Below, in pieces: positions 47,091 through 56,864 of a stretch of 64,000 nucleotides of DNA; the first letter of the stretch is position 1, and every line of letters begins with the position of its first letter. This DNA is from Gloeopeniophorella convolvens. Taxonomy: Eukaryota; Basidiomycota; Agaricomycetes; Russulales. Position numbers and translations under genes: made by a program. The stretch lies in NCBI GenBank assembly GCA_022496205.1, contig WTXD01000003.1, positions 434,001-498,000 of the forward strand, read 5' to 3'. The notes beneath the pieces are model-generated. The model saw nothing but the letters and a program-made list of their open reading frames with translations, searched no databases and had not been told where the DNA came from.

Positions 47091-49277
47091 GGGAGGAGGA
47101 GTGGGTTGTTAGCAGCGGCGGACGGACATTCGATATAGAGGGAGTGAAGGGAGGGAGATATATACAAAGTAAGGCGCTGCCTGACTTGGAGTCGTGGCTG
47201 CTGTGGCACTGCCCGGTCCACCCGGCCGGCCACTCCGGTCTGGCTCCGGCCGCCTGGCGCAGTTCAGAGCTAGTCAGAGCGAGCGAACCGCCCAGCCAAT
47301 CACCACTCAGCCACCCGCCACCGCCAATCGCGCGCAGCCAGTTGCTGGCAAGCCATCAACTGCGCCCCGTCTCGTCCGCGACTCAGTCAGCGGTCGTCAC
47401 TGCGCGCCAGCCTCTCGAACGCCACTCGGCGGCACTCTAGTCTTCCCGCCCAGCCGCCGGAACGCTGCCCCGTCTCTCGGTCTCTCTTTCCGCCTCCCTC
47501 GAGTCCACGCTCTCCCCGGAGCCCGCTTTCGGCATACCTTCCGCCCCATCTCGGATCCCCGGTTCCTCCGTCCGTCTTGCTCTGCTTACCTCTGCTCATC
47601 TCCTCCGGCCGGTCTGCCTCGTGTCGGTCTATTATCTTGGCCCAGCCTGTACGGCCGAGCGTTCATCTCACCTACATCCTGTCCGCGCGCCGTAACGAGC
47701 TCGATGCCTGTCGACCCTGCTTACCTCCCCTCGCGCGAAGCCTGCCAAAGAACCCTCAACGCGTCTTCCATCAGCTCTGTCAACCTGCCCTATGGAGTAA
47801 ATCATCCCGCGTACGCGCACTGCACCCCCTCGTGTGTCCACCCCCCTCGTAAACTTTGATTCCACGTGCGTGGAAGCCCAACACCGTACGTATTTTTCCG
47901 TCCTCCTCGCCCCAGCCGTCCCCTACAACAGTCAACCAGTATACCACAAATCGTCACTTCCCACCCCGTGCCCGCCCTATATCTTATCTCCCTCGTATCC
48001 TCCCTGTTATCGTATGCTTTCGCCGCTCTCTCGTTCAGAAATCAATCTTCTCCAGATGGTCTGGGAATTTTCGTCAGCCATGCGTAGCACATGCCCAACT
48101 ACGCCCAGCCACTGGTCCCTTCACGTACCCTGCTCCAGACCAGCCCCCGCCACTTTATCTCCCCCTGTCTCACCACTACCACCAGAGTACAACCTTGTTC
48201 GTGGTTATCTTTAGCACGCGCTGCGCTTCTTCCACTTGACTTTCCGCCTTCGGCTATTCTGCTACGCCGCACGTCATTTCGCCTCTGCGTCTGCGCCCAC
48301 CGTCACAGGCACAATCTCATTGGCTTTATAGCCATTTCAAACAGTTCCCACAGTAGAACGTTCGACGAAGTAACAGAATAAAGTTGCACACTCACGCACG
48401 CGCGCTACCAATACTGTTGATGACCTTTCGACTCCTAGTTGGGTCTAAACATATAGCTTCCGGCGACCCTGTTGGGTTCCGCTGACGCGGTGGCGAAATT
48501 CCCGCAGCAGCCTGGCCAGCGCAGAAGAGGCCTGCCTAGAGTCGCGATGCATGGCATGGCACGCCACTGGGCACCCTGCCGACATGGTGCCCTTCGCTGG
48601 CCCACACCTTTAACCTTCTTCTGTCGTAAAAACGACGATTGCCCGCGACACGACTCCGACTGGGGACCCCACCTCACGATACGATACGACACTAACTTAG
48701 TGCGGTTCGCCGTGCGCTGGCCGCAGGCCACTGGCCACTATCGTTCCGTAATGCCGGACTTCATAACTGACCGGAGACGCGATTGCGCCCCGAGCAATGG
48801 TCTTGCATCACAGGCACGTCGACCTGCCCGATTGCGCCGCGCCGGTTGCGGCATCTGTACATTTCCTCGGTTCGCTTTTTCCCCTTTGATATGAGGGTGC
48901 CGTCAGCGCTCGCTAGCCTTTTTCGCGTTCAAACAGGGCGCCGCGCACGACATCGTTTACGGGTTCATTGATGCGAGTGTGGCATTTCACGTGTGCTGCA
49001 TTGTTGACAAAGCCGCCTGCCGCGCTGTTGAGCGATTGAAGGATAGAATAAGCAGCACTGGAATAGACGAGGGCGGTGTACAACATCCAGACCTTGTGAA
49101 CATGCAAGAAGTCGTGTCTGCGCACAGCCGCCGGTGGAAGTCCTTTGACCTGAGCTTGAGCTTCAATTGTCCGGCCATGGGAGTGTCCGTGCGCCGGTGG
49201 GATGCATAGGGAACCCTAACCCTACGAGTCGGTTACCTGGGCCCGGGAGCCAAACGCGGCGGCGGTCACGTTGAGCC
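47091..49277. other. Long intergenic region, pyrimidine-rich on +
   Basis: 2.2 kb between divergent start codons. From about 47430 to 48370 the + strand is strongly C/T-rich, as in long fungal promoters and leaders. A possible small first exon at 47704 (MPVDPAYLPSREACQRTLNA, followed by a GTAAAT donor) could not be extended convincingly, so no gene is called. Confidence 0.45.
49213..49224. promoter_or_regulatory. Telo-box-like ACCCTAACCCTA upstream of ARP9
   Basis: Two tandem CCCTAA units, the fungal telomere repeat, 54 bp before the ARP9 ATG. In several fungi such boxes bind Tbf1/TRF-like regulators at housekeeping promoters. Confidence 0.5.
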
Positions 49278-51058
49278 ATGAGCAACATCGCCTTCCGCGA
49301 CTCGAGCGTCGTTATCATCGAGACGACAAGGACCATCGTCCGCGGCGGCATCGGTCTGCACGAGCTCCTTCGCACTGCATCCATAGTTCGTACTTATATC
49401 GGCAGAATCACGTCCGTTTACTCATGCTGTGCCATGCGTTGCAGGAAATCCAAGCTCGCGTCGGCCTGCGCGTGCAACCCGCCGTCAACGAGGGGAGCTA
49501 TGGCTCGAGGCTGACCGCAGGACTCTCAGGAGAAGCGGGCCCGTCGGGCGCGACCAGCCGCGCCACATCCGCCGTGCCCCAGTCGCAAAACCTCAAAGTG
49601 ACGGACTATCTCGTCGGCCCCCAGCTGGACGACGCCCTCGCCGCCGGGCAGGAAATCCCGTCTCCTGGCCGTTTGCAGACGGCGAAATCAAGGACTATAT
49701 GCAGGCCGAGGCCCTCTGGTATGTCCCCGCCCCGCATTCGGAACCCTGCACCCACCCACTCACCCCCGTTCGAACCTCGCTCGCCCACAACAGGAAATAC
49801 GTCCTCTTCACAGGGCTCCAGCTGCGCCGCGTGCAGAACGAGTCGCCCGTCCTGCTCTCGCTCTTCGGAGGCCTCCCGCGCGACGCGTACGAGCGCACCG
49901 CGCAGATCTTCTTCGAGCGCTTCAACGCGGCGGCGTTCAGCATCCTCGACCGCCCGATGGCGCAGCTCTACGCAGCCAGCGCACTCTCGGGCGTCGTCGT
50001 CGACATCGGCGACACGCTCACGGACATCACACCCGTCTACGACGGGCTCCCGCTCAGCGGCGCGCGCACGACCGCGCGCGTCGGCACGCGCGACTGCGAG
50101 CGCTTCCTCGCGCACCTCCTGCGCAGCAACACGTCCGTCACCGGCGCGCTCGATGCGCTCGGCGTGCCCGCCGACGAGCGCCCCCGCGCGCTGCGCGCGC
50201 TTGCGCGGCAGGTGTGGCAGGCGGGGCTCGTCAAAGTGCCCGTCGACGGGCAGGCGGCACGCGAGATCGAGGACGAGGGTGTGACGGACATCGCGGCGGT
50301 GCTCGTCGCGGGCAAGGAGAAGGCCGTGATCGAGAGCGGGATGAAGCGCAAGGCGACGGCCAAGGCGAGCGCGGCGGAGCAGGCGCGCGCAAAGGAGATC
50401 GAGGCGCTCGACCTCGTCACGCTCGAGTTCCGCGGGCGCGAGGTCACGCTCGGCAAGGAGCGCCACCGCTTCTGCGAGCCGCTCTTCGACCGCGCGCTGC
50501 TCGCGCTCGGCGAGCCGGGTGTGTCCGCGCGCGACGAGAGCCCTGAGGGTGAGGGCCTCGAGATGACACTCCAGGCGGCAGCGGGGCACGCCGTCGGGCT
50601 CGCCGACGTGGACCAGCGGCAGTATATTTGGCACGGGCTATTGGTCACTGGAGACGTGACGGCGCACGTCAAGGGTGCAGTCCTTTCTACTATCTGTTAT
50701 CTCTTACGTTCGGCGCTGACCGCGTAAAACCAGGGATCGCGACGGCGTTGCAGTCGCGCCTGTCCTCATTCATTCTGAGCAATGCTGATCAACACAATGA
50801 GGTGCAGCCGAAACAGATTCGCGTCGTCAAGGTCCCAGAATACTTTGCGGAATATCGCGAGAAGGGCGATGGCCTGGCCGCCTTCCTCGGCTCGAGCATC
50901 GTTGCGAAGGCGCGTTCGTTCCAGCTTGCGCGTATCGCGCAATCTCAGTGCTTCCCCTATAGGTCACCTTCCATGACGGCAAGAACTTCATCTCAAAAGC
51001 GGATTACGGGGAACGAGGGCCGAAGGCGGTTCTCGAAATGTCCGCGTCTCTTTTCTAA
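49278..51058 (+). CDS. ARP9: ARP9-like actin-related protein of SWI/SNF and RSC (one apparent frame break)
   Basis: Nuclear actin-related subunit of chromatin remodellers. The ATG at 49278 gives MSNIAFRDSSVVIIETTRTI. The actin fold shows in VLLSLFGGLPRDAYERTAQI, FFERFNAAAFSILDRPMAQL, YAASALSGVVVDIGDTLTDI and TPVYDGLPL. The C-terminus reads YFAEYREKGDGLAAFLGSSI, VAKVTFHDGKNFISKADYGE and ends MSASLF. Introns lie near 49387-49444, 49720-49795 and 50672-50731, plus a GC-AG intron at 50910-50962. Frame shifts at 49657-49660: GQEI in one frame is followed by PVSWPFADGEIKDYMQAEAL in another, as if a C run had lost one base. ARP9 against other divergent ARPs is decided by the short N-terminal insert and SWI/SNF-type tail; moderately sure. 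Confidence 0.78.
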
Positions 51059-51254
51059 TGCTCATTTTCTAATGCTCACTCTGTTGTTCGCTTGCTGTAA
51101 GCACAGTACTGTAGCTTGAATGTCGAATGCTGTCGGTTCAGATTGAAACAAGTGCGTCGGATGTGTAGATGCATGATGATGGTGGTGTCATGATGCCTAT
51201 CATAGCAAGTGCTGGGGGACCATACAAATAGAAGAGAGCCTGACACATGGCGTT

Positions 51255-51741
51255 TTATGCCGCAGCATTCTCGGCAATGCTGAGCAAGTCGCTGTCTCCA
51301 GCATCGGAAATGGTCATGACACTACAAGTTGCGCGATCAGCTCGAACGGTCATAAAGATGATAAGGCATACGCACCCGACGCGGAAGAGTTTGCCGGCGG
51401 CAGTGCCAAGAGCGACGTTGGTGCCCCCAAAGTGGTGCACGGTCGTCTTGGAAAGCATGGCGTAGTACTCGATCTCAGACTTGCGCAGCGGGGGGCAGTT
51501 GCCGGCGATCAGCACGAGCTTGGCTGTGACACAGAGCGCAAGTCAGCATAGGGACCTTCTCAGCCTCTGGCTCCAGTCCCAGGCGCAGAGCAGCGGAACG
51601 GGACGCACCTTTGCCGTTGCGCATCTGCTTGAGCGCGGACTTGTAGCCGAGGGTGTACTGGCCTGACTTGACGACGAGTGCAAGACGGGCCGCGATGGAC
51701 TCGGTCGACTTGGCGGCCTTAGATTTTTTGGTGGGGGCCAT
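51255..51741 (-). CDS. RPL30: Large-subunit ribosomal protein eL30
   Basis: The ATG at 51741 gives [20 protein letters not shown]. The L7Ae/L30 fold is complete: [60 protein letters not shown], then [10 protein letters not shown] joined by the last intron to [13 protein letters not shown] and a short Ala-rich end. Three exons with GT-AG introns near 51609-51525 and 51379-51322. Expected length (about 110 residues). Convergent with ARP9 and divergent from the SET gene, whose ATG is 275 bp away, so the two may share a promoter. Confidence 0.95.
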
Positions 51742-52016
51742 TGCGTGTCGGTGGGTGGTGTCTTGACGGTGTCGGTAAAAGCCTGCGAGGAGCTCGGTCG
51801 ATACACACAAATTAAGTTTCGGCGTTTGCCTTGTAGTCGCTGCAATCTTTTGAGGTCCGCTTCATGTTCCCCCCGGGCCGCACTCGGGCCGGCTTTAGCT
51901 CTCACTTTTCACCGCTACCTTCGCTGATCTGACAGAGGGGTACCGTGGAGGGGACCGTTACCCCGCATTCCACAGAATTACTGTCTTACGAAGGATATAA
52001 TACGTTCTCCGTTATA

Positions 52017-52752
52017 ATGACTTCCAAGTTGTCATATGTGCCGTCGCACCCCGACTTATTCCAGGTCGATTTCAGACCGGGAGATTACTCCTCTGCACTG
52101 ATTGCGCGCAAAGTCTGGCTACCGAATCTCATCCTTTGGGCCTCTCTGACCGCAATATGACTGTACTAGGGATTCAGCGAGGGCGAGGTCATAGCCCATC
52201 TAAGCGGACTGACCAAGGGGCCTAAAGCGTATTCCTCCGTACAATGCGGCGCTGGTCCGGAGGACCACGTTGAATTACATTCTGATCTGCTCTACGGTCT
52301 GCGCTATTACCGTTCTGATTGAAACACCTGTGCTCACGAAGCTCGGCCACGCAGTCAATCACTCATGCGAACCGAACGTCGCGTTCGACTTGTCCTCGCC
52401 CGATCAATCGCAGTGGCACGTCCGCGCTCTCAAACGCATCACGCCCGGCGACCTCCGTAAGTTGCCTGCCATGCCTCGAGTCAGCACACGATGCGACCGC
52501 GTGTCTAGTGACGTTCTTTTACCCCAGCACCGAGTGGCTCATGGATCAGCCTTTTGATTGCACGTGCGGCGCCCCGGTAAGCGATCAACGTGTGCGGTGC
52601 CTGCTACGTACCGACAGATTTTACAGTCGTGTTTACGGCGCGTCAAGGGCGCAGCTTTTCTTTCGGAGGAAGAACTGCTCACGCACAGCCCTATCAACCC
52701 CTGGATCCTTGCTGCGGTGCAGCGGCGCGATAAGGTTGGGCGCAGGTCATAA
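52017..52752 (+). CDS. Small SET-domain protein, putative lysine methyltransferase
   Basis: The ATG at 52017 gives MTSKLSYVPSHPDLFQVDFR. Introns near 52114-52170, 52297-52354, 52456-52529 and 52576-52616 join in phase. The SET core is visible: GFSEGEVIAHLSGLTKGPKA, the catalytic NHSCEPNV motif, WHVRALKRITPGD and the substrate-channel stretch TFFYPSTEW. A post-SET-like CTCGAP...CL follows, then INPWILAAVQRRDK and the stop at 52752. About 170 residues, so it is little more than the SET domain, with no pre-SET or chromatin reader. Likely an AdoMet-dependent methyltransferase with a non-histone or unknown substrate. Confidence 0.78.
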
Positions 52753-52983
52753 TAGGAGCGACAGCCTGTGCCGGAGTTGGCCCGATATATTGTAACAGAA
52801 CTGTTCAGTGACGTGAGCATATTGAGGGTACTTTCACGACTGATCTGGTTGTGTGGTCTTTCTCTGCCAACGCTATGTGCTATCGCAGGTCCCGACCTGT
52901 CGGCTATCATTGATGTAGTTGCCAGAAATACCACCGGGGTGCTTCTAGTTCCTCATCGTGTAAGTACGTACGTGCAGGGGTGC

Positions 52984-54063
52984 TCAGAAGAAAAGTTCCC
53001 TAAGAACTCTGGCCGTGTCTGCGGGGCCCTCAACCGAGTGACCAACCGTTCGTGGGTCGGCGAAAATCTCATAGTCATTCCCGCCCTAGGTGGATCATTC
53101 AGATATGCCGACATCGCGGAAGGGAGCACGTACCTTGAACGTCTTGTCGCCAAAAAAGTGGATCTCTTCAAAGCCTTCATTTTCGACGTGACGGAGTGCG
53201 TACGTCTTGTCCCAGCCGTTCGGAAAGATGTCAAAGGAGATCTGACCACCGATGGAGAAGGTCAGGCCATAGTCGGCAAACTTGTCCTGTAAGACTTTGA
53301 CGAAGGCCGCTCGCACGCCGTGAATCTGAATGCGCGTTAGGATCAGGGTCTCTCCAGAACAAAGGAGAAAAATATAACCTTGTCATAGGCTAAAAAGTCA
53401 TATCGCTCTTGGATGCTGGGTGGTTGCCCCACGTTAGACGCTCGTCGGATACAAACGAGGGGCTCGGGCGCACGTCGCATTACGTCCGATAGGGCTGACG
53501 TTTATCATCCCGTTCCGGAACTCGACGAAAGTGCCGCTGATCATCCCAATCAGTTGCACGCCGTCAATAGGGTCGAGACATACTCACCGCTTGATGGGGA
53601 TTTCGATGTCTGCTAGGTAATGCAGAATAAAGTTTACGAGCTTCTTGTAGCGCTCTTCACCAACAAACTTGATGAAAGACTGAGATTCGAGAGGCTTTCC
53701 AAGCCTGTACGCAGTGAGCCCGTTCTCAGCAAAAGCAAAGTCATAGTCCTCGACGACTGCGTTCTGTGATGAGGTTGAGCTTTCGATCCAAGGCGCACAT
53801 GAACTGACCGCTGTTCCCAGAAACGGATAGCTGCTCAGATATTTTGACGAAATCGGATCCACCAACAAAGCCAATGGCCACCTTCTTTCGTAGCTCCTTC
53901 AAGAGCGCTGCCATCTCAGCAGACACTTTCTGCGCACTCATGTAAACGCGTCGAATGGAGGAAGATCGAGGAGACATACCTGGCGAGCGAGCGTGAGGGT
54001 TTCGTCGACATCAAACAGGAGCAACTTTTTGATGGGTCGATCGGCGAAGTCTTGGGAAACCAT
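52984..54063 (-). CDS. SEC53: Phosphomannomutase (SEC53/PMM)
   Basis: Converts mannose-6-phosphate to mannose-1-phosphate for GDP-mannose and glycosylation in the cytosol. The ATG at 54063 gives [20 protein letters not shown] motif I reads DVDETLT, with Glu where DVDGT is usual. The rest is typical: [127 protein letters not shown] and DPRTVGHSV. All junctions resolve with GT-AG introns; for example GRNAT joins [12 protein letters not shown] when the CACCCAG acceptor is used. Divergent from VMS1 (325 bp between ATGs). Confidence 0.93.
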
Positions 54064-54388
54064 GGTTGTCGATGCTAGGTGGCGTGTGTTGCTGGAGAGG
54101 TCGAGGTCGCCGCCTGGCGCTGGATGCGCGTCAAGATGAAGGACGCGAAGGGCCCGAGTCGGCGATCTCCGTTGCTGTAGATCTCTCGGCTAGATCTGTC
54201 ATCGTCTTTCGCGTCTCCGTGCTGACTCGCTCAACACTGCACAGCGTCCACGAAGGTTCCGGAATTGACTCGCTCGTGCTTGACTCATGCGTACAGGCTT
54301 TGGATCCAGGAACATTCGAATCAAGGCTTAAAGCGTAGTCGCGCGATCAGTTATACGCGTCGCCCTACACTCTTCCTACGCCACCACA

Positions 54389-56601
54389 ATGTCTTCGCCC
54401 TTCCACATTTTCACGTATTCTCACTTCCTCCGGAGCTTCTCCAAAACATTGCGCTACGAAGTTCCGCCACACAACAGGTCGCAGAAGTTATAGGGACTCC
54501 AGAGGAGCAAGGTGTTTCCTCACAAGCCCCGTCCGCGCACGGGTCCAGGGCATGCAATATATGTCTCGGGGTCACTTTCTTAGATGTCGAGGAGCAACGC
54601 GCTCACTTCCGATCTGATTGGCATCGATATAATGTAAAGATCCGCCTCAATGGAGGGAAGCCTGTTTCGGAGACGGACTTCGCGAAGCTGGTGGATAGTG
54701 AGTGCGCTTATGCTGTGTTCTGGGCATCATATCCGATGCGCCTTCATAGGTCTCGAAGACTCGATATCTGGGTCTGCCTCAGAATCGGACAACACAAATT
54801 CAGATGACTCTGATGCGGTGGGTAACCTCATGCGACGCGTTAAGATATCCTCGCGATCCGCGTCTCCAACCTCAGCAAATCTTGCTATCCCCCAAACGCC
54901 TCTGGCATGGTTCCATTCACCACCCGCGACCCAAATTGGCGTTTATCGGAATCTTTTCCCTCTCGAAGCAGGCCCGGCGTCGTTCGTAGATGAGCTGCGA
55001 GAGATGCAGACGGGTGGTGGGCCGGAAGGCCGGAAGTGGGCAATGTTTATGACCGCCGGAGGTCATTTCGCAGGTGCCATCATCCGAGTCAGCAAGCCAG
55101 AAGTAGAAGAAGAGAGCTCAAAGTCGGCCAAGCAAAAAAAGCTTAAGCGACAGAGACCTGATAATGAAGTTCTATTGCACAAGACTTTTCATCGTTATAC
55201 CAGTATGTATGACATACATGGGCCCAGATCGTCGATCTAACGTGCCGCAGCACGTCGCAAGCAGGGAGGTTCCCAATCTGTCAATGACAATGCAAAAGGT
55301 CCCGCGAAGAGTGCTGGTGCCCAGCTTCGACGGTATGGAGAGCAAGCTCTCCGGGATGTACGTACATAATGCAATACTGACACCATGTTTAACTTTTTAT
55401 TCTCCTAGGATATTCGCGATCTTCTATCTGACTGGGCAGAGGAGATTGATCAATGCGAACGCATATGGATCCGCGCGAGCGTATCTAATCGAAGGATATT
55501 TGTTGACTACGATGGTGCCGTGATCGCTAAAGGTGAGTCCCTCCGACCCAGAGCTTGGAGTGGTATTCACATGAGTCAGGCGACGAACGGCTACGCACAT
55601 TCCCATTCCCTACCCGCAGACCCGTACGTAATGCAAACGGTACTCCTAATGGCAGCATTCTAAGCTCTGTGTAGACGCAATCAGAGCTTGAACGCTGCCT
55701 ACTCGAACTGACTAGAGTGAAGACGTCCTATCTCACAGAGGAGGCCCTGCGAGAGAAAGACGAGGCCTATCTGGCGTCTCTACCAAAGCCCAAGCCCAAA
55801 CCTCAAATTTCAGCCCCTGCACCCCAAGTTGTGAGGGAAAAGGAGCCGAAATTGTCCAAAGAGGAAGAGCTCATGCGAGACAAATGGACACGACTGCTTG
55901 ACATGGTCGCACGTGGTCGTCTAGATGCCTTGCGAGGTTTCTGGGAGCGCGAAGGTCAAGATCTTGGCGGAATCGATACAAGGATACCCTCGTGGACGGG
56001 CGAAAAGGTCGCAACGCTTTTGCAGTACGCCACACAGGCTGGGCAAGAGGAGGTCACGCAATGGCTTTTGGACGACGCACGTGCAGACCCCACAATCTCT
56101 GTACCATCTACAGTGACAGAAGGGCAAGCCCTTCCCGACGACGAAGTACCATCGACTCAACCTGCCAATGGCCCTCGTCGGACAGCATACGACCTCGCCT
56201 CTTCTCGTGCTTTGCGCGACGTCTTCAGGCGCAGTGCAGGTGCACATCCAGGCTGGTGGGACTGGCTCGGCGCAGGTCGTGTCCCAAGCATCCTGAGTCA
56301 GGAGATGGAAGAAGAACGCGAAGAAAAGAAGAAGGTGCGCCGGAAAGGGTTGAAGGATAAGATCAAAGAGCGCGAGGGTCGGGAGAAGGAGAGCGCTGCC
56401 CAGCCAGAAGAGGCCCCAGAGCCGTTGGTCACTGAGCCACCCAGGAGAGACGAGCCCACAACCGGGCCTAGGAGATTGGGTGGTTCTTCTGGTTCCGCTG
56501 ACGCTACTACTGGGCTTACACCAGAGATGAGAGCAAAGGTAGAACGAGAGAGAAGGGCGAGAGCAGCTGAGGCGCGATTGAAGATGTTGTCCGGGAGATG
56601 A
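54389..56601 (+). CDS. VMS1: VMS1/ANKZF1-type peptidyl-tRNA cleavage factor (apparent N-terminal frame break)
   Basis: Vms1 releases stalled nascent chains in ribosome-associated quality control and binds Cdc48/p97. The zinc finger is ACNICLGVTFLDVEEQRAHF and RSDWHRYNVKIRLNGGKPVS. The VLRF1 domain includes RKWAMFMTAGGHFAGAIIRV, HKTFHRYTTRRKQGGSQSVN with the catalytic Gln, and ERIWIRASVSNRRIFVDYDG. Then come FPFPTRRPTQSELERCLLEL, an ankyrin region (RRTAYDLASSRALRDVFRR), a Lys/Arg helix and a VIM-like RERRARAAEARLKML end. Seven exons. The only suitable ATG (54389, MSSPF) is out of frame with the HVFSLPPELLQNIAL start region, implying one missing base between 54392 and 54425. Intact otherwise. 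Confidence 0.88.
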
Positions 56602-56786
56602 CTCCGACTATTTATCTGGTACCTGCCGTACGCTATTTTTCGTAACTGCATATGGAACATTACAAGGCATAGAATGTACTTGACCGAACTGGAACCGTGG
56701 TCCGTGGTGTGCGGACCAGGTTGAGGAAACACGGTCACACGTGTCGCGTGTCGCCACGCGCGCGTCATTATATTATGCAATCCGCG

Positions 56787-56792
56787 ACGCGT
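56787..56792. promoter_or_regulatory. MCB box (ACGCGT) upstream of POL3
   Basis: ACGCGT 73 bp before the POL3 ATG. MBF (Mbp1/Swi6) binds this element at G1/S genes in yeasts and other fungi; DNA polymerase subunits are classic targets. Confidence 0.6.
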
Positions 56793-56864
56793 TCAATCCG
56801 CGTCCTCTCCCGGCTACCTCTCCCCAACTGACTAGCAGCCCACGCGCACTCAGGCACCTGGACG

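Noticed and set aside
47194..47859. 221-residue + strand frame in the 47-kb intergenic region
   Set aside because: Low-complexity Pro/Ser/Arg composition of C/T-rich DNA; only its last 50 residues look faintly protein-like.
49601..50634. Long - strand Arg/Ala-rich frame over ARP9
   Set aside because: Shadow frame; the + strand encodes a recognised actin fold.
53410..53520. Apparent frame break in phosphomannomutase after GRNA
   Set aside because: Using the CACCCAG acceptor gives [17 protein letters not shown] in phase, so no lesion is needed.
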